From assembly GCA_016874315.1 (NCBI GenBank), contig VGTX01000011.1, forward strand, positions 1-12,904: a stretch of DNA of 12,904 bases. Direction: 5' to 3'. Positions within the stretch are counted from its first letter, which is position 1, and each line of letters opens with the position of its first letter. This document shows positions 1 to 5,500 of the stretch, piece by piece. Under the pieces are notes generated by a model. The model ran no database searches and was not told the DNA's origin. It worked only from the letters and a program-made list of their open reading frames with translations. This DNA comes from Gammaproteobacteria bacterium (GTDB taxonomy: Bacteria > Pseudomonadota > Gammaproteobacteria > Berkiellales > Berkiellaceae). The translations under genes and the position numbers were made by a program.

Positions 1-854
1 TGGAACTTATGCAAGAGCAGCAACGGGCAGCAAAAAGCAAAAAGAAGGGAGAGAAAAGTATCGACCAGCGCAAATGGCCAACAATTGTCAGCAAAGCTAA
101 AGCGCTACGTGCAGAAGAAACCTCTGGTAAAAAGAAATCAGCGATTGAACAACGAAAATCTGACTTAACAGAGCGTTTAAGCGAATTATATTTACCAGAA
201 GTGATTATTCCAACATTTTCTCTTGAGCATCGAGGCCATTCACAAAAAACACTGATACAAATATCGAATGGCTCTGTTGGATATGAATCTCATAAACCTA
301 TTTTGTCAAAAATTTATTTCCAATTAGAAAGTGCACAAAGAATTGCTATTGAAGGCGCTAATGGAAGTGGCAAATCAACATTTATTAAAGCAATTTTACA
401 AGACACCAAGACCTATCGAGGTGGTGAGTGGTATAGCATAAAACGCAACGATATTGGTTATCTCGATCAACATTATGGCACACTTCCTGAAGATTTGACT
501 GTCTTAGACTGCGCCCGTGAATATGCGCCCAACTGGTCAATCGCAGAGGTTAGGTTTCATTTGAGTACATTTCTTTTTCGTAAAAATGAAGAAGTTGCAA
601 CGCAAGTCAAACATCTATCGGGTGGAGAAAAAGCCAGATTAAGCTTAGCACTTTTGGCGATTTGCACGCCGAATCTTCTGATTTTGGATGAGGTCTCAAA
701 TAATCTTGATTTAGAAACAAAAACTCATGTTACTGAGGTTTTAAACTGCTATCCAGGCGCAATCATTGCAATTTCACACGATCAGGCATTTCTGAAAGAA
801 CTCAGAATTGATGAAATTATTGATATTGAAAAATGGCGTAGTATTGAAGACTGA
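1..854 (+). CDS. ABC-F family ATPase, C-terminal part (5' end outside window)
   Basis: This is the 3' part of an ABC-F protein, the soluble class of tandem-ATPase proteins that act on the ribosome (translation factors or antibiotic target protection) rather than in transport. The frame is open to the window edge, so the Met at base 9 is probably internal. Counting from that Met, residues 1-60 are a Lys/Glu/Arg-rich helical stretch, matching the linker between the two ATPase domains. The second ATPase domain follows: Walker A GANGSGKST (116-124), a Q-loop-like YLDQ (151-154), signature LSGGEKARLSLA (203-214), Walker B plus catalytic Glu in LLILDEV (223-229), D-loop NNLDL and switch His in ISHD (His257). 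The usual LDEPTNHLD reads LDEVSNNLD, a substitution I recall from a subset of ABC-F proteins. All catalytic residues are present. The stop TGA lies 6 bp from the convergent Fic stop, with no hairpin between them. The subfamily cannot be fixed without the N-terminal half. Confidence 0.93.
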   Translation, partial: ELMQEQQRAAKSKKKGEKSIDQRKWPTIVSKAKALRAEETSGKKKSAIEQRKSDLTERLSELYLPEVIIPTFSLEHRGHSQKTLIQISNGSVGYESHKPILSKIYFQLESAQRIAIEGANGSGKSTFIKAILQDTKTYRGGEWYSIKRNDIGYLDQHYGTLPEDLTVLDCAREYAPNWSIAEVRFHLSTFLFRKNEEVATQVKHLSGGEKARLSLALLAICTPNLLILDEVSNNLDLETKTHVTEVLNCYPGAIIAISHDQAFLKELRIDEIIDIEKWRSIED

Positions 855-860
855 TTTCTT

Positions 861-1556
861 TCACTCAGCCATAATTTCTAAGAGGATAGGATCGTAACAG
901 CTAATCATAAAATCGAGCATATCTGAAAAATCTCCTGAATCATAATACTCTAGCATAAGAGAGTTAAACTCGGCTGCGCGTTTTGCAGGAACATTGATTA
1001 CAGGATATCCATTGGACAGAAGAATTCCATTCATCATAAATCGTGCGGTACGTTTATTCACATCGTAAAAGAACTGATAACGTGCCATATATAAAAACAA
1101 ATAAATCGCCCTATTAACAATATTATCAACAGCACTGATAGAATGAACCACTTCAAACCAGAGGTTGTCCAACTTTGCCGGCTCTGGAGGAAGATACTCT
1201 GTGCCAGATATCATTACACGCCCATTTCGAAAGCACCCCCATTCCAACGCTTCTTCTTTTGCAGAAATTGCATGCAACTGTAGTACAAAATCCTTGGAAA
1301 TCTCGAAGTTGCCACTGAGTACTGATTGAAATAACCACTTCCAGGCCTGTGCTTGATTGAGGGTAATCATCTGATCGGAAATTTTATGTCCACCAACTGT
1401 AACACCATCGAGCAATGTTTGAACTTCTGGCAATGTGTAAGCGATGCCCTCCAAATTAACAGCATCACAAACGAGCTCTGCTAATTGACGTTTTGCAAAA
1501 AATACGGCCTTGGATATATTAGGCTTAATTTCTGTTAGAAGTTTTTTTTGAATCAC
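861..1556 (-). CDS. Fic-fold protein with Gln replacing the catalytic His
   Basis: 231 residues. Fic enzymes transfer AMP or phosphate to proteins using the motif HxFx(D/E)GNGRxxR, or HxFxDxNKR in Doc kinases. The motif here is QFFYDVNKRTAR (161-172): the Asp, Asn, Lys-Arg and final Arg match the Doc form, but the catalytic His is Gln161 (codon cag at 1074-1076). The target-docking flap is clear at 107-124 (GCFRNGRVMISGTEYLPP), and an N-terminal helix carries an LEG (35-37) like the inhibitory (S/T)xxxE(G/N) motif of class II Fic proteins, with Ala in the Ser/Thr position. The fold is therefore intact, but ordinary His-dependent transfer is not expected. The start is GTG at 1556, just after an in-frame TAA; the SD is weak (AGG about 10 nt upstream). 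An ATG at 1563 sits one base out of frame ahead of an A8 run (see findings). A perfect TTGACA lies upstream on this strand (1621-1626), but no good -10 follows. No antitoxin-like gene adjoins it. Fold certain, activity doubtful. Confidence 0.88.
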   Translation of the reverse strand: MIQKKLLTEIKPNISKAVFFAKRQLAELVCDAVNLEGIAYTLPEVQTLLDGVTVGGHKISDQMITLNQAQAWKWLFQSVLSGNFEISKDFVLQLHAISAKEEALEWGCFRNGRVMISGTEYLPPEPAKLDNLWFEVVHSISAVDNIVNRAIYLFLYMARYQFFYDVNKRTARFMMNGILLSNGYPVINVPAKRAAEFNSLMLEYYDSGDFSDMLDFMISCYDPILLEIMAE

Positions 1557-1665
1557 GAAGCATTAACCTATATTTTAATAGCGCAATCACTATCGAAAGT
1601 GTGTAGGAGATTTGATTAACTGTCAAGTTAAGAGATTAATATCCTTTAACTGGAGCTATAAGGAT

Positions 1666-1737
1666 ATGTATAGTGTGATTTGTGCAGTTTATAATGATAT
1701 TGCAACGGTATCTGAGATTATAAAAACAGGCACTTAA
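1666..1737 (+). CDS. possible 23-residue ORF, ankyrin-like fragment
   Basis: ATG at 1666 opens a 23-codon frame ending in TAA, with AAGG two bases before the start and GGAG further upstream. The peptide (AVYNDIATVSEIIKTG in its middle) has the spacing of the two helices of an ankyrin repeat (AAxxGxxxVVxxLLxxG). It could be a remnant of a decayed ankyrin gene or chance coding. The stretch 1639-1667 just before it contains an 8-bp inverted repeat (ATATCCTT / AAGGATAT, 13-nt loop) that overlaps the SD and start. Nothing else supports expression. Confidence 0.18.
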   Translation: MYSVICAVYNDIATVSEIIKTGT

Positions 1738-1741
1738 AAGT

Positions 1742-1775
1742 TAAAAGACACACGATATTTATAGTGTGTCTTTTA
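1742..1775 (-). terminator. rho-independent terminator, probably bidirectional
   Basis: Perfect 12-bp inverted repeat: TAAAAGACACAC (1742-1753) pairs with GTGTGTCTTTTA (1764-1775) around a 10-nt AT loop. On the minus strand it starts about 28 nt after the stop of the 115-residue protein and ends in a T-rich run, so it is placed to terminate the small two-gene operon. The arms end in A4/T4 on both strands, so it could also work rightward. It is the strongest hairpin in the 1557-1803 gap; the rest of that gap holds only a weak 8-bp inverted repeat at 1639-1667. Confidence 0.75.
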
Positions 1776-1803
1776 GAGATGATATGTGTCAATGTAACGA
1801 TGG

Positions 1804-2151
1804 TTATTGACCAGCAAGAGTGAGGCCGAGACCAAGACCTAATATACTTGCTATCGTTACAGCAGCAGCGGCACCAAAGCTATCACTTGCATATTCAGTA
1901 GCAAAATCACTTTCTTTAGAGCCATTAAACACGCGTGTTGGAGCGCTAAACCAGCTACCATAAGCACATCCTGGGTTATCAGAAACATATACAACTGCAT
2001 CATCATTGATAAGGTATGATGTGCCGCTCTCATTCCTTCGAATAGGAATGCCATTGTTCGTGTGAATATGATAATAAAAATCTTTTTGACCTTGATTAAC
2101 AATTTCTCCGCCACAAAGGAGTTTTGTTTTTTGGATATTAATCTTTTTCAT
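1804..2151 (-). CDS. small protein with C-terminal hydrophobic helix (operon gene 2)
   Basis: 115 residues, function not recognised. The start ATG at 2151 has a good SD (GGAG, 7-nt spacing). Residues 1-90 are polar, short-stranded and probably beta-rich, with two Cys (13 and 62) and a CGGE just after a basic N-terminus (MKKINIQKTK). Residues 92-113 are one hydrophobic, Ala/Gly-rich segment with a GLGLGL run, ending two residues before the C-terminus, so the protein looks C-tail anchored. There is no N-terminal signal peptide. It follows the 101-residue gene by 14 bp on the same strand and is followed by the hairpin at 1742-1775, so the two form an operon. The shared layout (polar domain, then one terminal helix) suggests partner proteins. 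A bacteriocin-like or host-membrane-targeted role is possible, but nothing in the sequence proves either. Confidence 0.75.
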   Translation of the reverse strand: MKKINIQKTKLLCGGEIVNQGQKDFYYHIHTNNGIPIRRNESGTSYLINDDAVVYVSDNPGCAYGSWFSAPTRVFNGSKESDFATEYASDSFGAAAAVTIASILGLGLGLTLAGQ

Positions 2152-2165
2152 ATGTATACTCCAAC

Positions 2166-2471
2166 TTAAAACTTTGGTGCTGAAAAGTTTTTGCCAAAAA
2201 TATATCCCGCTGCAGTCATAACTGCGAAGGGTATAAGAAACATTGTTCCAATCGCACTTACTCGACTTGAAGCAGAATTTCTTACGTCAATCGTATATGA
2301 TTTCTCAACTTCTGGTCCATTTTCAATTGTTGGATCGGAATAATACTCAGTCACTTTATAAATAAAGTTTCCTAAAAAATTCAACTCTCCAGTATCTGTA
2401 AGAGTATGTCTTTGATACTCGAGTCCAAATCCTTCAATCTGGCCTAAAGTCGTGGTGGGCACGTTACGCAT
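2166..2471 (-). CDS. small protein with C-terminal hydrophobic helix (operon gene 1)
   Basis: 101 residues, function not recognised. The start ATG at 2471 is preceded by AAGGTG with 6-nt spacing, a strong SD. Residues 1-65 are polar with beta-strand-like stretches (LNFLGNFIYKVTEYY, then SYTIDV). Residues 70-93 form one hydrophobic helix (AIGTMFLIPFAVMTAAGYIF) followed by a basic, polar tail GKNFSAPKF. This predicts a single membrane pass near the C-terminus and no cleavable signal peptide. It is the first gene of a two-gene leftward operon; the second starts 14 bp after its stop and has the same architecture. A weak promoter candidate lies at 2510-2538. It could be a membrane partner of the second protein; homology to a known family could not be established by reading. 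Confidence 0.75.
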   Translation of the reverse strand: MRNVPTTTLGQIEGFGLEYQRHTLTDTGELNFLGNFIYKVTEYYSDPTIENGPEVEKSYTIDVRNSASSRVSAIGTMFLIPFAVMTAAGYIFGKNFSAPKF

Positions 2472-2509
2472 CTAAAACACCTTATGTAATCATCTAACTT
2501 TATACACCC

Positions 2510-2538
2510 AATATCCCACTAATTTACATCATAATCAA
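2510..2538 (-). promoter_or_regulatory. candidate sigma-70 promoter of the small two-gene operon
   Basis: On the minus strand, TTGATT (2533-2538) and GATATT (2510-2515) are separated by 17 bp and lie 39 bp upstream of the ATG at 2471. Each hexamer matches the consensus at four of six positions. An alternative -10, TATAAA at 2499-2504, has no matching -35 at proper spacing. The unit must start in this 97-bp gap unless it is cotranscribed with the 1829-residue gene upstream, whose end shows no clear terminator. Confidence 0.3.
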
Positions 2539-2568
2539 TATGTTAGCAAAGCGTCCATGAAATTTAAT

Positions 2569-5500
2569 CTAAAAATCCTTTTTAGAAGACTCTTCCTTAT
2601 GAGGGCTTGCATAAGCAGCCACATGAGTAAGATTTTGAATTGGTGTATGTGCATGAGCATTGTGCTGACTATCTTTTTCTGATTGCTGCTTAAGAATGGA
2701 ATAGCACCACTGTATAAGGACATGATCTGCGTTTGCTGATTGAATATGTTGATATCGAGATATATCAGCTTCAGCTGCCTGACTCAACCATATTGAAATC
2801 AAAGCAATCTCTTGGTCAGTTAAATTGTGTTTATAGTATTTACAAAACTCAAAAACAGCATTGATTTGCAATACGGGTGTCAGTCCCGGAGTATTTAAGA
2901 AATACTCAATAGCACTTGGCTGCAATGCTTCAATATTACAAGTATTAAATAAAAATATGAATCTTTTATGCTCTACTGAACATGATGCAATAGCACGAAT
3001 GTCATCAGGACTACTAAATTTTGGATATATTTTAGAAGTATCAGCGTCTTGAATGAGTATGTTTAGTAAGTTGGCATCCTTTTGCAAAGCATGATGGAAG
3101 AATTTTTGCTGCAATTGTTTGTAAAAATCGGTTGATATTAAAGCTCCACGATATTGATGTAATACACTCTGAAGATTAGCCATCATAACACGGGCACTCT
3201 CAGGATGATGCACGATTTTGTTGGATAGGTAATTTTCAAATGCGGTTTCAAAAATCGGTTGATCTAATATCTTTAAATCTAAATCAGAAAAGATTTTATT
3301 ATTTTGAATCAAATGAAACAAATATATTTTTTCAATATCACCACCGGATTGATAATAATCAGATAATTGATTATCAGATATGAGTCGTGATAAGAAATTC
3401 ATATCGTTGATTTGATAAAGTTCTTTAAATTTTTGAGGATTTTTTTCACACAGCTTTATACCATATTCGGATAATAATATCGTTACCTTTTCGACAGGCA
3501 TTTTATCAAAATCAAGATAATCAATCTGAAGGCTATACATTTTAAATGCTGGCGCGGAAAGGAGGGTTACTTGGAGTGGGTGATTTCTCGATAAAAAATC
3601 TAAAAACCTTTCCAAATCAATATGACATTCGCGGATATTTGATGATGTTTCGTTATCAATTAAGCGCTTTAAAGCTGGTATGTGTACACAAGTTAATGCT
3701 TCTGCAGTAATTCCCATTTCATAATAAGGATGCATTTGATGAGAAAGCAGTAAAGAAAAATATTCGATAGGTTTTGAGTGATAAGTAGCGAAATATTCTG
3801 GAGTAATCCATCCATTCTGATAATAAAAAAATGCGTCATCTGAAATAGCCAATTCTATCAAATCTTCCGATCGCATTTTTGCAAGAGCCATTGGGTTGAG
3901 TACAATATTATATTTAACAGCCTCTTTATACGCCCGTATTGCTCTATCGGATATAAGCAATGAAATAAGATTGCTAAAGCGATATGAACCAATCATTTTA
4001 TTAATTTGAATAAACTGCTCGATTGAAACAAATCCACTTTCATAAGCGTTAACCGCTTTTTCAGATATAAGAGTTTGTAACGTACTCGCATCTTCAAACG
4101 GAAACTCATACATAAATTCCAAAACATTTAAATATCCTGCAGGCAAATACTTTTTAAATTGTGAATCAAACAGATGAGTGAGGCCTTCTTCTGAAAAAAT
4201 GTAGTTAAGACAATTCTGCGATAATTTTAAAAATCTTAAGAAAGAGCCTCCATATTTTTTATACACAACATGTGCTAGGGGTGAAGTGAGAATTGCTGCC
4301 CGCTCGGACTCAATAAAAAAATTAATATCAGTCTCTTGTATATCAAGAGCCTCTGATAAGGGCAAATCTTGATTAAGAACAAACAGTTTAAACACAGACT
4401 CTTTTGCATGGAGCATTGTTCGATATTTTTTGACAAATGAAGGGTGTATAGAAGTAATATAATTGCTTAATGTCGAATTTTTAATTAAAAAAATTCGCGT
4501 CAACGTTTGCTGTGAAATCAGATCGCGGTAGCTAATTTGAGCGTTTTTATACAAATTCAAAAGATAGTTACGATCTTCGATATTTAATCGCATTACGCTT
4601 AAATCTGGAGTTTTTTCAAACAATGGCTCCCAGTTTACTGGTATAAGTGTTGAATAACTTAAGCCCGTAAAAATTTTTAGTGCGTTTTGGATAGCAATCA
4701 ACTCATTGGATTGCAAAGATAATGATATTCCATTGTCATTTTGATGGGCTTTTAATGGAATATTTGGTGGTAATCTATTTTCTAGCAATATTAAACCGTA
4801 ACGAACCAGTCCCTGCCAGCGCAATGAATCGTTTCCATATAAATGAAATGTAACCTCGAAATATTTGGAATGAACATCATATTCTATTGATAAGGTACCA
4901 GAGTGGTATCTCAATGGTAGATTGTATTTTAATAAAATCTTAGGGTAGGACATATCAACGAGCAATAACACTGGCTCTGATAGCTTTGCTCGAGTATTAG
5001 AAAAAATGTTCTGATGTTCTTGAACGGTTACCATGATATTGATGATATCTTGCGGCAATGCATCAATCAAACCTTGTTGATAAAAATTCGATCGAAGAGC
5101 CAATGAATCTAAAGCTGTTTGATGAATAAGTGTATGTAAATCGGCTAATGAGCTGTTATGAGTTACGAGATCGTTAAAAACATATACTCTTTCTAATGAA
5201 TCGCCTGCACGATATAGAGTTGCTGCAATGACAGAGAAATCTTTACTTAAAAGTAAAAGGTTGTGAGCCGCATCCTGATCGAATTCCGTTATTCGCATTT
5301 TATATGCTTGGAGAATTGAGAGAATAGTATTTAATTGATATTCTTTCGTGCTCCGATCGACAATCACAATATTCAATAAGAAATAGAATTCTTCGAGCAT
5401 ATTAATAAAATTTAGAGCCTGTTCGCGGCGATCGGAATAGTTGTTTGAACACTGAAGAGATTTTAAAGACAAATCGAGAATATCAAATAACTGACCTATT

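Noticed and set aside
861..1556. Fic/Doc toxin of a toxin-antitoxin pair
   Set aside because: No small antitoxin gene adjoins it and the catalytic His is missing, so a toxin call is not supported.
1857..2114. Reading frame overlapping the 115-residue gene on the same strand
   Set aside because: Shadow frame with no SD, inside a gene that has a good SD, an operon partner and a terminator.
1804..2471. Classical double-glycine-leader bacteriocins
   Set aside because: The GG in KLLCGGE is not a convincing leader end, the first protein lacks one, and the hydrophobic segment is strictly C-terminal. No transporter or immunity gene is nearby.
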